A stretch of 64,000 nucleotides of DNA from Candidatus Fermentithermobacillaceae bacterium (GTDB lineage Bacteria > Bacillota > Sulfobacillia > Fermentithermobacillales > DUSS01), in NCBI GenBank assembly GCA_012842495.1, contig DUSS01000024.1, positions 1 through 64,000 of the forward strand. The letters are read 5' to 3'. Shown piece after piece: positions 47,730 to 56,866 of this stretch. Each line of letters begins with the position of its first letter. Position 1 is the stretch's first letter. The position numbers and the translations under genes are program-made. Below the pieces are notes generated by a model. The model saw only the letters and a list, made by a program, of their open reading frames with translations. It was not told the DNA's origin and did no database searches.

Positions 47730-48317
47730 TTGGAGATAATCGCCATCATTTTAGGCGGGGTGCTGATAAACAACTTCGTGTTCATGCAATACCTCGGCCT
47801 CTGTCCCTTCGTGGGAGTATCGAGGCAGCTGGAAACAGCGTTGGGGATGTCGGGCGCGGTGATCTTCGTCATGACCATGGCTTCTGCGGTCACGTCGGTC
47901 CTTGAGATCTACGTGCTGGCGCCGCTGGGTCTCGGCTATCTCAGGACCATCGCCTACATTCTAGTTATCGCCTCATTTGTCCAGTTAGTCGAGATATTCA
48001 TGAAAAAGGCGGCGCCCGGTCTGTACAAAGCCCTCGGCATCTACCTTCCGCTAATAACGACGAACTGCGCCGTTCTGGGAGTGACCATGCTTAACGTGAG
48101 ACATTCGTACGGCATCTTTCTGTCCACCCTGAACGGCCTTGCGGGTGCGCTGGGATGGAGCCTCGCCATAATCATCTTCGCGGGCATTCGCGAGAGATGG
48201 CGGCTGATGGACATTCCCAAAACTCTCGAGGGATTTCCGCTCGCTCTGGTTTCCACAGGGCTCATGTCCCTGGCGTTCCTCGGATTCCAGAACCTTTTCA
48301 AGGCGGTATTCCGCTGA
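47730..48317 (+). CDS. rnfA: Rnf electron transport complex subunit A
   Basis: A 195-residue, six-helix membrane protein. NNFVFMQYLGLCPFVGVSR and the LPLITTNCAVLGVTMLN segment carry the two conserved cysteines matching those of RnfE. GLAGALGWSLAIIIFAGIRER is a further family block. A and E insert in opposite orientation and form the core conduit. TTG start with GGGAGGAGG upstream. Confidence 0.95.
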   Translation: MEIIAIILGGVLINNFVFMQYLGLCPFVGVSRQLETALGMSGAVIFVMTMASAVTSVLEIYVLAPLGLGYLRTIAYILVIASFVQLVEIFMKKAAPGLYKALGIYLPLITTNCAVLGVTMLNVRHSYGIFLSTLNGLAGALGWSLAIIIFAGIRERWRLMDIPKTLEGFPLALVSTGLMSLAFLGFQNLFKAVFR

Positions 48318-48347
48318 GAACGAGAAACGGTTCAGAGGTGAAGCACT

Positions 48348-49157
48348 ATGATCGAAGCTATTCTGACGCTGGGGATAAGCGGACTGGCCTTCGGGGTTCT
48401 CTTGGGGGTAGCCGCGAGGAAGTTCAGAGTGGAGCAGGACCCTAGGATATCCAAGATAATCGAAGTTCTTCCGGGGGCCAACTGCGGCGGGTGCGGCTTT
48501 CCCGGATGCTCGGGGCTGGCTGCAGCTATCGTGGGGGGGCAGGCTCCTGTTAACGCGTGCACCGTCGGGGGAAACGCCGTTGCCGAGAAGGTGGCCGAGA
48601 TAATGGGGGTGCAGGCCCTGGCGGTAGCGGCTAAGGTAGCCGTGGTTTACTGCCAGGGTTCCCTGGATGTGGCTGAGAAAAAGGCCGAATACGTCGGAAT
48701 CGAAGACTGCCGGGCGCTGGACCAGCTTGGCGGTGTCAAAGGATGCCCGTACGGCTGCCTTGGTCTGGGAAGCTGCGTGAAAGCTTGCAAGTTCGGGGCA
48801 ATGTACATGAGCCCTCAGGGGATACCTGTAGTCATCAGGGAAAAGTGCACGGGTTGTGGCGCGTGTGTCAAGGCCTGCCCGAGAAAGATCATCGAACTGG
48901 TCCCAGCGGACAAGCAGGTTCATATCCTCTGCCGGTCTTACGACAAAGGTCCGCAGGTCCGGAAGTACTGCAAGCTGGGCTGCATAGCTTGCCAGGCTTG
49001 TGTGAGAGCGTGCCCACTCAAGGCGATTTCCACGGATAGGGGCACCCTTGCCCGGATCGACTACTCGCTGTGCGATAACTGTGAGATTTGCGTGTCCAAA
49101 TGCCCTGTGAAGACCATCGTTTCGTACAAGGTGAGGGAGGAGAAAGCCGTATCCTGA
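48348..49157 (+). CDS. rnfB: Rnf electron transport complex subunit B
   Basis: A 269-residue RnfB. One N-terminal membrane helix (ISGLAFGVLLGVAA) is followed by the Fe-S domain with CGGCGFPGCSG, then further cysteine-rich stretches: GCPYGCLGLGSC, CTGCGACVKACP, GCIACQACVRACP and CDNCEICVSKCP. This multi-cluster arrangement accepts electrons from reduced ferredoxin. It is the last structural rnf gene. Confidence 0.95.
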   Translation: MIEAILTLGISGLAFGVLLGVAARKFRVEQDPRISKIIEVLPGANCGGCGFPGCSGLAAAIVGGQAPVNACTVGGNAVAEKVAEIMGVQALAVAAKVAVVYCQGSLDVAEKKAEYVGIEDCRALDQLGGVKGCPYGCLGLGSCVKACKFGAMYMSPQGIPVVIREKCTGCGACVKACPRKIIELVPADKQVHILCRSYDKGPQVRKYCKLGCIACQACVRACPLKAISTDRGTLARIDYSLCDNCEICVSKCPVKTIVSYKVREEKAVS

Positions 49158-49207
49158 CAACCGAGCGGTAATACTGGCAAGTTCAGGGGACACTTTAATG
49201 GGTTCGT

Positions 49208-49245
49208 GACGCCCGTCGTAAGCAGGGGTTTTTACGGCGGGCGTC
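49208..49245 (+). terminator. 14-bp hairpin between rnfB and apbE
   Basis: GACGCCCGTCGTAA/TTACGGCGGGCGTC with a ten-base loop and only ATTGT after it. It is a strong stem without a U-tract, so a partial terminator or mRNA end protector. Confidence 0.55.
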
Positions 49246-49246
49246 A

Positions 49247-49275
49247 TTGTATCCACACTTAAATACTGATAAACT
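49247..49275 (+). promoter_or_regulatory. candidate apbE promoter
   Basis: TTGTAT (49247-49252), a 17-base spacer and TAAACT (49270-49275), directly after the hairpin. This gives apbE its own transcription start. Confidence 0.5.
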
Positions 49276-49360
49276 AAGGTGTCAGATGTCGCGAAGCTGT
49301 CATGGGCGAAGGGGAAGAAGCACGTTGCTCAGGGATTGCAGAGATCGCCGCAGGAATTTT

Positions 49361-50407
49361 GTGAGGGGGCTACCGGCGCGTTTTTCCCGTTTCCGCATGT
49401 TCGCCGCCGTTCCGGCACTCGTCGTCCTGTTGGCGGGAGCTCTTTCCTCGGGTTGTCGCCACTCCGAAGAGCCGGTATCCCGCGAAGAACTGGGTCTATT
49501 CGATACACTGATCGAAATCCGCGCCTACGGAAAGAACGCAAAAAAGGCTGTGAACCAGGCCTTCGACGAATTCCGCCGCCTACACAATCTCTTGAACGCC
49601 TATGATCCAAACTCCGAAATATCCAAAGTGAACTCCAACGCCGGCAGGGCGCCCGTGAAGGTGAGTTCGGATACCCTCGAGGTTGTGGATCGCGCGCTCT
49701 ACTTCGCCCGTATTTCCGGTGGGGCTTTTGACCCCACTGTGCTGCCGCTAGCGAAACTCTGGAATGTGGGTGCCGAAAACCCGAGGGTCCCAGAGGAAGA
49801 GGACATCCGCAATGCACTTGCCCTGGTGGATTACAGGAAGGTACTGGTGGACCGGGAGAACTCTACGATATTCCTGGAGGTTCCCGGTATGGGCCTCGAC
49901 CTCGGCGCAATAGCTAAGGGGTACGCTGTGGACAAAGCCGTATCGGTGCTACGGAAGAACGGGGTCAATTCCTTTTTGATCAACGCCGGCGGAAATGTTT
50001 ACGTGAGCGGAAAAAAGCCGGGAGAGACCCTTTGGCGGGTCGGGATTACGGATCCCCTGGCAGATCCCTCGGGAACCGAGACATACCTCGGGATTTTCAC
50101 TGGGACGGACATTTCCGTAGTAAGCTCCGGCGATTATCAAAGATATTTTGAGGTCAACGGCGTGCGGTACCACCACATTCTGGACCCAAAGACGGGATAC
50201 CCTGCGAAGAATCTCAAAGGAACCACCGTGATAGGAGTATCGTCTACCGACTGTGACGGCCTGTCAACGACCCTGTTTGTAGTGGGCGTCGATAAAGGAA
50301 AAGAAATCCTGTCTGCGTTTCCCGGAGTGGGAGCTATCTTCGTAAAGGCGGACGGGAGCATTGAGATGACGCCGAATCTAAAGGATAAAGTCAAGCTGGA
50401 GAGGTGA
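49361..50407 (+). CDS. apbE: FAD:protein FMN transferase (ApbE), lipoprotein
   Basis: About 348 residues. A basic start and a hydrophobic stretch end in the lipobox LSSGC, so it is lipid-anchored outside the membrane. The ApbE fold follows: NAYDPNSEISKVN, the SGGAFDPTVLPL motif, GLDLGAIAKGYAVDKAV, FLINAGGNVYVSG, and the metal-binding region near STDCDGLSTTLFVVG. It attaches FMN to threonine of RnfD (and RnfG where present). The GTG at 49361 gives a normal signal peptide; ATG 49286 and ATG 49397 are alternatives. Confidence 0.92.
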   Translation: MRGLPARFSRFRMFAAVPALVVLLAGALSSGCRHSEEPVSREELGLFDTLIEIRAYGKNAKKAVNQAFDEFRRLHNLLNAYDPNSEISKVNSNAGRAPVKVSSDTLEVVDRALYFARISGGAFDPTVLPLAKLWNVGAENPRVPEEEDIRNALALVDYRKVLVDRENSTIFLEVPGMGLDLGAIAKGYAVDKAVSVLRKNGVNSFLINAGGNVYVSGKKPGETLWRVGITDPLADPSGTETYLGIFTGTDISVVSSGDYQRYFEVNGVRYHHILDPKTGYPAKNLKGTTVIGVSSTDCDGLSTTLFVVGVDKGKEILSAFPGVGAIFVKADGSIEMTPNLKDKVKLER

Positions 50408-50470
50408 GGGTAGTCCCTCGCCGTATGTTCCGGAATGAGTAGTATATGGTATACTTTAGGAGGCAATAAC

Positions 50471-50725
50471 ATGAGACGGAATTCGCGACTATGGCTGTTA
50501 GTCTTATTGCTGACGGCGGGGGCGATCGTGGGCAGTATCATCGGGGAAATCGTGGGCAATACCTGGCCTAACCTGGCCATTCTGGCAAAAGGATTTAGGG
50601 TCGGGGTCGTGCCTCCGTTTACCCTGGACCTCAATGTTCTCGCGATTACGTTAGGGTTCAGCCTCCATCTCAACGTGCTGGGTGGAATAGTGGTCCTCCT
50701 CTTATTGTTGTGGCTCGGGAGGTAG
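50471..50725 (+). CDS. DUF4321-family small membrane protein
   Basis: An 84-residue protein with two to three hydrophobic segments: LWLLVLLLTAGAIVGSIIGEIVG at the start, then FTLDLNVLAITLGFSLHLNVLGG. This pattern is that of the DUF4321 proteins found near maf/radC/mreB in Bacillota. Function is unknown. The ATG has TTAGGAGG seven bases upstream. It opens the cell-shape region and lies 63 bases before radC. Confidence 0.8.
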   Translation: MRRNSRLWLLVLLLTAGAIVGSIIGEIVGNTWPNLAILAKGFRVGVVPPFTLDLNVLAITLGFSLHLNVLGGIVVLLLLLWLGR

Positions 50726-50788
50726 GTTTCGCTTTTTCCTGGGGTGGCAAAGGGCGCCGGACGAGGGAGATAGGTCGTTGTTCAACCG

Positions 50789-51502
50789 ATGAAGGACAGG
50801 TTAACGATAAAGGACTGGCCCGATGCGGAGAGGCCTCGGGAGCGGCTAATCCGGATTGGGCCGGCAGCGCTTTCCGATGCGGAAGTGGTTGCGATCCTCC
50901 TGGGCTCGGGGAGCGCCGGTGAGACTGCGGTCGACCAGGCCAAGCGGGTTCTGGCTGCGGGAGAAGAGGAGTACGGTTCGGGGCTGAAACTCCTGGTGGA
51001 GAGTTCCGTAGAGGAGCTCATCCGGGTACGGGGTCTCGGCCCGGCCAAAGCTGCCCGCATAAAGGCCGCCGTGGAACTCGGGAGGCGTCTTAGTGGGGGT
51101 ATTGAGGAGCCGCCGGTCTGCGTGAGAAATGCGATGGACGTTTACAGATTGGTCAGAGGGGACATGGAATCCTTGGACAGAGAGCACTTTTGTATATTGA
51201 TGCTCAACGCCAGAAACCAGGTACTCAGGCGCGAGGTGGTTTCCGTTGGATGCCTCGACTCGACCATAGTTCACCCGAGGGAAATATTTAAGAACTGTAT
51301 AAAGAGAAGCGCAGCGTCGGTCATCTTGGTGCATAACCACCCCTCGGGAGATCCTACTCCCAGCAGTGAGGATCTGGAGATCACCAGGAGGCTCTCGGAA
51401 GGGGGGAAGCTTCTGGGGATCACAGTGTTGGATCACGTAATCATCGGAAAGGGCCGGTACTCAAGCCTGCGCGAGAGCGGGTTACCGGCGTTATCCGGTT
51501 AG
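50789..51502 (+). CDS. radC: RadC/JAB-domain protein
   Basis: A 237-residue RadC. An N-terminal UPF0758 helix-hairpin-helix region (GLGPAKAARIKAAVELGRR) is followed by the MPN/JAB-like domain with the metal site HNHPSGDPTPSSED. The exact function is unsettled; it is not a proven repair protein. Position just before mreB is widespread in bacteria. Confidence 0.93.
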   Translation: MKDRLTIKDWPDAERPRERLIRIGPAALSDAEVVAILLGSGSAGETAVDQAKRVLAAGEEEYGSGLKLLVESSVEELIRVRGLGPAKAARIKAAVELGRRLSGGIEEPPVCVRNAMDVYRLVRGDMESLDREHFCILMLNARNQVLRREVVSVGCLDSTIVHPREIFKNCIKRSAASVILVHNHPSGDPTPSSEDLEITRRLSEGGKLLGITVLDHVIIGKGRYSSLRESGLPALSG

Positions 51503-51544
51503 AGGCATATAGAAACGTAAACTACTCGGCAAGGGAAGGGAGAA

Positions 51545-52582
51545 GTGGCTACGGTGCAGGGTCTTACGAACTACCTGACCCGGGACATGGGAATAGACCT
51601 GGGGACGGCCAACACCCTGGTTCATGTTAGGGGGAAAGGGATCGTCCTGATGGAGCCCTCGGTCGTTGCTATCCACTCGGAAACCAAGGAAGTCCTGGCG
51701 GTGGGCTCCGAGGCGAAGAAGATGATAGGCCGTACTCCCGGGAACATCATCGCCATAAGGCCGATGAAGGACGGGGTCATCGCAGACTTCGATATCACTC
51801 AGACAATGCTCAGGTACTTCATTCGTAAAGCTTATAAGCGAGGGCTCCTCAAACCCCGGGTGATCGTAGCCGTACCTTCGGGCTGCACCGAAGTGGAGAG
51901 AAGAGCGGTGCTAGATGCCGCAGTTCAGGCCGGAGCACGGGAGGCTTATACGGTAGAAGAGCCGATGGCTGCAGCTATTGGCTCGGGACTCCCCGTGAAC
52001 GAACCCACCGGCAACCTGATCGTGGATATCGGCGGCGGTACCTGCGAGGTTGCCGTAATATCTCTGGGAGGAATCGTGACGTCCAAATCGATCCGGGTCG
52101 CCGGTGACGAGATGGACGAGGCTATCGCCGGTTATATCAAGAGGGCCTACAACCTCTTGGTGGGTGAGCGCACTGCGGAAGAAGTGAAGATAAGGATAGG
52201 AACAGCGTTCGACATCGGAGAAGAAGAGAGCATGGAAGTGCGGGGAAGGGACCTGGTATCGGGTCTTCCCAGGACGATATCGGTGACGTCCTCCGAGGTC
52301 AGAAAGGCCCTCGCCGAGCCCGTGGCGGCGATAGTCGAAGCTATCAGGGAAACCCTGGAGAATACGCCTCCCGAGCTCGCCGCTGACGTGATGGATAGAG
52401 GAATAATGTTGACCGGTGGCAGCTCCATGCTGAAGGGACTGGATAAACGGATTAGTCACGAGACGGGCATGCCCGTTCATCTGGTGGACGAGCCCCTTTA
52501 CGCTGTCGTCAGGGGCGCTGGCAAGATCCTGGATGAGTTAGACACATTAAAGCGTGTTCTTACCTCGGCAAAGAAGTCTTAA
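51545..52582 (+). CDS. mreB: rod-shape-determining protein MreB
   Basis: A 345-residue actin homolog. [19 protein letters not shown] is the phosphate-1 loop, [17 protein letters not shown] phosphate-2, and [16 protein letters not shown] the adenosine motif. It polymerises under the membrane and directs the elongasome encoded next (MreC, MreD, PBP2, RodA). GTG start with GGGAAGGGAG upstream. Confidence 0.97.
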   Translation: MATVQGLTNYLTRDMGIDLGTANTLVHVRGKGIVLMEPSVVAIHSETKEVLAVGSEAKKMIGRTPGNIIAIRPMKDGVIADFDITQTMLRYFIRKAYKRGLLKPRVIVAVPSGCTEVERRAVLDAAVQAGAREAYTVEEPMAAAIGSGLPVNEPTGNLIVDIGGGTCEVAVISLGGIVTSKSIRVAGDEMDEAIAGYIKRAYNLLVGERTAEEVKIRIGTAFDIGEEESMEVRGRDLVSGLPRTISVTSSEVRKALAEPVAAIVEAIRETLENTPPELAADVMDRGIMLTGGSSMLKGLDKRISHETGMPVHLVDEPLYAVVRGAGKILDELDTLKRVLTSAKKS

Positions 52583-52680
52583 AAAGTCCCGGGGTCGACC
52601 GGATTGCAGAGAAAATCGGCCCTCCCGGCGGTGGCTCGCAGTGATATAGACGCGTTCAGGAGAGGGGAAGGGGAGGAAGA

Positions 52681-53499
52681 GTGAGGCGGTCTCTTCCCTA
52701 CAAATCGATAGCCCTTTGCCTGGCGGCGGTACTAGCGTCGGTTTCTTTGATGAACGTTACCGGCCGTCCGCGTCAGGGGTTATCCTTTTGGGAGCGGGTA
52801 TGGCTCTCCTTGGTGAGCCGGGTTTCCCTGGCCTTTGGTGCTGCTTACTCCTGGGGCGAATCACTGATCTCGGGTTTTTCTTCAAAGCAAAAGCTCTTCG
52901 AGGAAAACAAGAGACTCAAGCAGGAGCTTTCCGTCATCGACAGTCTCGAAGCCAAGGTCAACGAGCTCGAAGCTGAAGTGAGCAGGTTGAAGAATCTTCT
53001 GGATTTCCAGGAGCAAACCACGGAAAAGTATGTTGCGGCCAGGGTGACAGGAAGAACGCCCAGCAAGTGGTTTTCTACCCTTGTCGTGTCCGTTGGAAAA
53101 AGGCAGGGAGTATACCCCAATGCGCCGGTTATCTCCAGGAGCGGCCTGGTAGGGCGAGTCATATCCGTGGCAGACGACTGGTCCGTCGTGCTCCTCCTGA
53201 CCGATCCTGAGTCAAGCGTGGGAGCGGTTGTGGCGGATTCCAGGGACCATGGCATAGTTTCGGGCGGTTCGTCAAGGCCTTTTCTTTCCATGCAGTTCTT
53301 CTCCCGCGAGGCGGAGGTTAAGCCGGGAGACAAAGTGGTCACGTCGGGTATGGGAAGCCTTTACCCCGCCGGAATTCTCATAGGCGAGGTGGAATCCGTA
53401 TCCGTTCCCAAACCGGGGCTGGTGAAAGTGGCCATGGTGAGACCGGCCACGGATTTTGACCATCTGGAGGAGGTTCTCGTGGCGGTGAGTCCGCGATGA
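52681..53499 (+). CDS. mreC: rod-shape-determining protein MreC
   Basis: A 272-residue protein. An N-terminal membrane helix (SIALCLAAVLASVSLMNV) leads to a coiled coil (LFEENKRLKQELSVIDSLEA through LLDFQEQ) and then the extracytoplasmic beta-rich MreC domain with VARVTGRTPSKWFSTLVV and VVTSGMGSLYPAGILIGEV. It activates PBP2. GTG start with GGGGAGGAAG upstream; it ends overlapping mreD. Confidence 0.95.
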   Translation: MRRSLPYKSIALCLAAVLASVSLMNVTGRPRQGLSFWERVWLSLVSRVSLAFGAAYSWGESLISGFSSKQKLFEENKRLKQELSVIDSLEAKVNELEAEVSRLKNLLDFQEQTTEKYVAARVTGRTPSKWFSTLVVSVGKRQGVYPNAPVISRSGLVGRVISVADDWSVVLLLTDPESSVGAVVADSRDHGIVSGGSSRPFLSMQFFSREAEVKPGDKVVTSGMGSLYPAGILIGEVESVSVPKPGLVKVAMVRPATDFDHLEEVLVAVSPR

Positions 53500-54029
53500 T
53501 ATGGACCGTGGTTGTCTCCTGTGCCTTGTTGCTCCTGGGCGTATTCGCTCTGGAGATGTCAATTCTGCCGGCACAATCGGGGGGCCACGCTTGGGCCGAT
53601 CCTCTGGCCGCCCTGGTTTCGGCTATTGGGTGGCATTGGGGAAGCGTCGCCGGCTTTGCCTCCGGCATGTGTCTCGGGCTCCTTGAAGACTGCCTGGTCT
53701 CTCGCTTTATCGGTCACCGGGCGGTCGGTTTGGCCGTAGCCGGCCTGGTTTCCGGAGCTTTGCGGAAGTTAATCGAAAGGGACGCCTTTTTCTCCATGAG
53801 TTTGGTCGGGGCAGTCGCGTGCGTGACAGGGGATGTGGCTACTTATGCGTCGCTGTGGATCCAGAACCTCCGTTTAAGCCTGGGGTTTCTGATCACGCAG
53901 ATCCTACCCTATCAGGCGCTGTCCGGCGCCCTGCTGGTGCTTCCCGCTGATGCCCTTATGAACCTCATCGTCAGGCAGTATGCCTGGGCGGTGCGACGAC
54001 CAGCCGCAAGACTGGGGAGCAGGGGATGA
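53496..54029 (+). CDS. mreD: rod-shape-determining protein MreD
   Basis: A 177-residue membrane protein with about five helices in the MreD position, overlapping mreC by four bases and the PBP2 gene by four bases. Sequence conservation of MreD is low; the match rests on size, hydrophobicity and order. GFASGMCLGLLEDCLVSRFIG resembles the conserved G-x-x-x-G-ll-D motif. Confidence 0.88.
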   Translation: MIWTVVVSCALLLLGVFALEMSILPAQSGGHAWADPLAALVSAIGWHWGSVAGFASGMCLGLLEDCLVSRFIGHRAVGLAVAGLVSGALRKLIERDAFFSMSLVGAVACVTGDVATYASLWIQNLRLSLGFLITQILPYQALSGALLVLPADALMNLIVRQYAWAVRRPAARLGSRG

Positions 54030-55885
54030 GGAGAAGCGTCAGGACCATATATCAGGACAGGGAGGAAAAGACCAATCTTCCCGCCAGGGAACTTGATAGG
54101 CGGAGGAAGATAGCCGCTTTGGTCCTTTTCTTCTTACTGGCCATCCTTGTTGGACAGCTCTTCAACCTGCAAGTGGTTAAAGGCGAAAAATTCCTCGAGC
54201 TTTCCAAGCGAAACTGCCTGATGATCACTCCGATACCAGCTCCCCGGGGCGAGATCGTCGACCGGGACGGGGAAGTCCTCGTAACATCAAGACCGTCTTA
54301 TAACGTTTTATACTGGTACGTGAACCCTTCCGAAGCTGAGCAAACGCTTGACCGGCTTGCGGAGATCCTCGGTATGGACCCCAGCGTGCTCCAGAGGAGG
54401 ATTCGAGATTACTCGGGAAGGTACTTCGAACCGATCCTGCTGGTTAAGGACCTCTCGCCGGAGCAGTGCGTGAAGGTAGCTGAGCATGCCCCCGAGATCC
54501 CCGGGGTGTTCATCGACGTCCAACCCGTTCGGTACTACCCCGGGGGTACGTTGGCCGCTCCGGTTCTCGGGTATGTGGGAGAAATCTCCTCGTCCCAGCT
54601 GAAATCCGAACGTTTTAAGGGTTACAAGATCGGGGACATAGTGGGGCAGGAAGGACTGGAATCGTATTACGAGCCGTACCTTAAGGGGACACCCGGAGGT
54701 TACCAGGTGGAGGTGGATTACCGGGGCAGGCCCACGGGGAACGTGGGACCGGGCGTCCCTCCTGAACCCGGAAAGACCCTGGTTCTGGAGATGAGTGCGT
54801 CCCTCCAGAGGGTATGCGAGGAAGCTCTCACCCAGGTTCTCCAGAAAAAACCGAAGGCCAAGGCAGGCGTGGCAGTGGTGATCGACGTTAAGACGGGAGG
54901 AATTCTTGCCATGGCTTCGGTCCCCGGTTTCGATCCCAACCGCCTGATTCAGGGGATTAGTTACAGAGAACTGACGGAAGTCTTGTCCACGGGACAGTGG
55001 CGATTTCTTAACCTGGCCATATCAGGTTTATATCCACCCGGCTCCTGTTTCAAAGTGGTGACGGCCGTAGCTGCCTTGCAGGAAGGCGCGGTTACTCCGG
55101 GCGAGACCTTCGTTTGCAAAGGTTATCACCCTATGGCACCCACTCTAGGATGTTGGCAGAAGCAAGGTCACGGCAGGGTCAACCTGGAAGACGCCCTGGG
55201 ACAATCCTGCAACGTGTTTTTTTACGAATTGGGAAGGCGGCTTGGAACCGATACCATAGCCAAATACGCTTTACAAATGGGGCTTGGTCAAAAGACCGGC
55301 GTCGACCTTTTCGGTGAGGCGATGGGAACCGTCCCTACGAGCGCATGGAAAGAGAAAGCATACTCCGAGGGAAGGGTGAGCGAGCCGGAGCTCCTCCTGT
55401 CCGAGCATATGATGGTCGCCATGGGACAGGTGTTCCATATGTACACCCCCCTTCAAATGGCCATCGTTGCACAGACCATAGCTAACGACGGAGTCAGGAT
55501 GAAGCCTCGTATGGTGAAGGCCATTGTTGACGCCGATGGGCGGACAGTTAAGGAGTTTCCCCCCGAAGTCGCGGAGAACATGAATCTGCCCGCACAGGTG
55601 ATAGACGAGGTTAAGAGGGGAATGTTGAAGGTAACACAGAAGGGTGGCACCGCGTACTGGAGCTTTTACGATTTTCCCGTGCCAGTTGCAGGGAAAACGG
55701 GCACTGCGGAGAATCCCCTGGGAGAGACGCATGCCTGGTTCATCGGGTTTGCTCCCTACGAATCGCCAGAGATCGCTGTGGCGGTCCTGATAGACCAGGG
55801 CGGCGGCGGTTCGGAGGTGGCGGCACCGGTGGCCAGAGCGATTTTCCAGGAATATTTCAAGGTGACCCCTCTTCGGGGGAGGTAG
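54026..55885 (+). CDS. mrdA: penicillin-binding protein 2 (elongasome transpeptidase)
   Basis: A 619-residue class B PBP. One N-terminal membrane helix (IAALVLFFLLAILVGQLF) and the dimerisation/pedestal domain (PAPRGEIVDRDGEVLVTSRP) precede the transpeptidase. Active-site motifs are S340-C-F-K343, S394-C-N and K557-T-G. It crosslinks peptidoglycan during side-wall growth with RodA. It sits in the mreBCD order, followed by min genes. Confidence 0.95.
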   Translation: MRRSVRTIYQDREEKTNLPARELDRRRKIAALVLFFLLAILVGQLFNLQVVKGEKFLELSKRNCLMITPIPAPRGEIVDRDGEVLVTSRPSYNVLYWYVNPSEAEQTLDRLAEILGMDPSVLQRRIRDYSGRYFEPILLVKDLSPEQCVKVAEHAPEIPGVFIDVQPVRYYPGGTLAAPVLGYVGEISSSQLKSERFKGYKIGDIVGQEGLESYYEPYLKGTPGGYQVEVDYRGRPTGNVGPGVPPEPGKTLVLEMSASLQRVCEEALTQVLQKKPKAKAGVAVVIDVKTGGILAMASVPGFDPNRLIQGISYRELTEVLSTGQWRFLNLAISGLYPPGSCFKVVTAVAALQEGAVTPGETFVCKGYHPMAPTLGCWQKQGHGRVNLEDALGQSCNVFFYELGRRLGTDTIAKYALQMGLGQKTGVDLFGEAMGTVPTSAWKEKAYSEGRVSEPELLLSEHMMVAMGQVFHMYTPLQMAIVAQTIANDGVRMKPRMVKAIVDADGRTVKEFPPEVAENMNLPAQVIDEVKRGMLKVTQKGGTAYWSFYDFPVPVAGKTGTAENPLGETHAWFIGFAPYESPEIAVAVLIDQGGGGSEVAAPVARAIFQEYFKVTPLRGR

Positions 55886-55890
55886 CCGCG

Positions 55891-56850
55891 GTGTCCGAAA
55901 AGCAGGATGTGATATTCACCGGGACTAAAGATGGGCTGTATCTCGTCCTTAACGACCGCCAAGATCTCAACGTGCTCAAAGAAAAGATCAGGTCTCACCT
56001 GGAGAAATCCGAGTTCTTCTTTCATGGTGCGCAGGTGATCCTCGATGTCGGTGCCATGAACCTCGATACCGACGAGATCTTGGATATTCAGAACGCCGTC
56101 TTCAGCCCGTATGGCTTGAAAATCAAGAAAGTCGTTCACGGGGAAAGAGGTGGTGCGCTGCGCCGTAGGGCCAGTTCCCCGCTGGTGCCGGGGGCTTTGG
56201 GGAGCGCATCTCAAATCCAAGCTGCCGGGAGCTATCGATCCCAGAGCTCCAGTCGCGTTTCAGAAAGTTATGCCTCGGGTTCGGAAGCGGAGACCAACTC
56301 CCAGACACAACGTTTGGTGCCAAAACCTGGTCTGACGGATAGGTTAATGGATTCCGAACGTAAAGAGGCCCTTTACCGCGAAGTATCCCGCAAGCTTTTG
56401 GAGGGCGCAAGGACTCAGACCCCGGCGAGTGCTCCTGCCGGGCGGCCCGTCTCTGAATCCGGCCCGCGTGTCTCTGAATCCGGCGAGCGTGTGGAAGGGC
56501 CTCGGCCGGTGGTAGAAACTCTGCTCTATCGGGGTACCGTCCGCTCAGGGCAAAGAGTTTACCATCCGGGGAACCTGGTCATCCTCGGAGATGTGAATCC
56601 CGGGGGTCTGGTGCAGGCAGGAGGGGACATAGTCGTGATGGGGGCGTTGCGGGGGGTGGCTCACGCCGGTGCGGGAGGGGACGTGGACTCGGCGATTTAC
56701 GCTTTAAAGCTCGAGCCGACCCAGATACGGATCGCTAACGTGATAGGCAGGCCCCCTGAGGGGGAGGAACGAGGACCGTGGAAAGGCCCGGAAACGGCCC
56801 GCCTCAAAGATGGAGCTATCATTATCGAAGCGATGGATAACACCAGATAA
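55891..56850 (+). CDS. minC: septum-site-determining protein MinC
   Basis: A 319-residue MinC. The N-terminal domain (GLYLVLNDRQDLNVLKEKI) inhibits FtsZ and the C-terminal beta-helix (YRGTVRSGQRVYHPGNLVIL, VNPGGLVQAGGDIVVMG) binds MinD. The linker, about residues 95-205, is long, Ser/Arg/Pro-rich and low in complexity, with a duplicated VSESG. Typical MinC is about 220-230 residues, so this linker is about 90 longer. GTG start, five bases after the PBP2 stop. Confidence 0.93.
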   Translation: MSEKQDVIFTGTKDGLYLVLNDRQDLNVLKEKIRSHLEKSEFFFHGAQVILDVGAMNLDTDEILDIQNAVFSPYGLKIKKVVHGERGGALRRRASSPLVPGALGSASQIQAAGSYRSQSSSRVSESYASGSEAETNSQTQRLVPKPGLTDRLMDSERKEALYREVSRKLLEGARTQTPASAPAGRPVSESGPRVSESGERVEGPRPVVETLLYRGTVRSGQRVYHPGNLVILGDVNPGGLVQAGGDIVVMGALRGVAHAGAGGDVDSAIYALKLEPTQIRIANVIGRPPEGEERGPWKGPETARLKDGAIIIEAMDNTR

Positions 56851-56866
56851 GGAGGGGAGGAGCCCT

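Noticed and set aside
48051-49256. A 401-codon open frame on the minus strand opposite rnfA/rnfB
   Set aside because: It mirrors well-supported rnf genes, has no recognisable content and no start signal. Long antisense frames are expected in GC-rich coding DNA.
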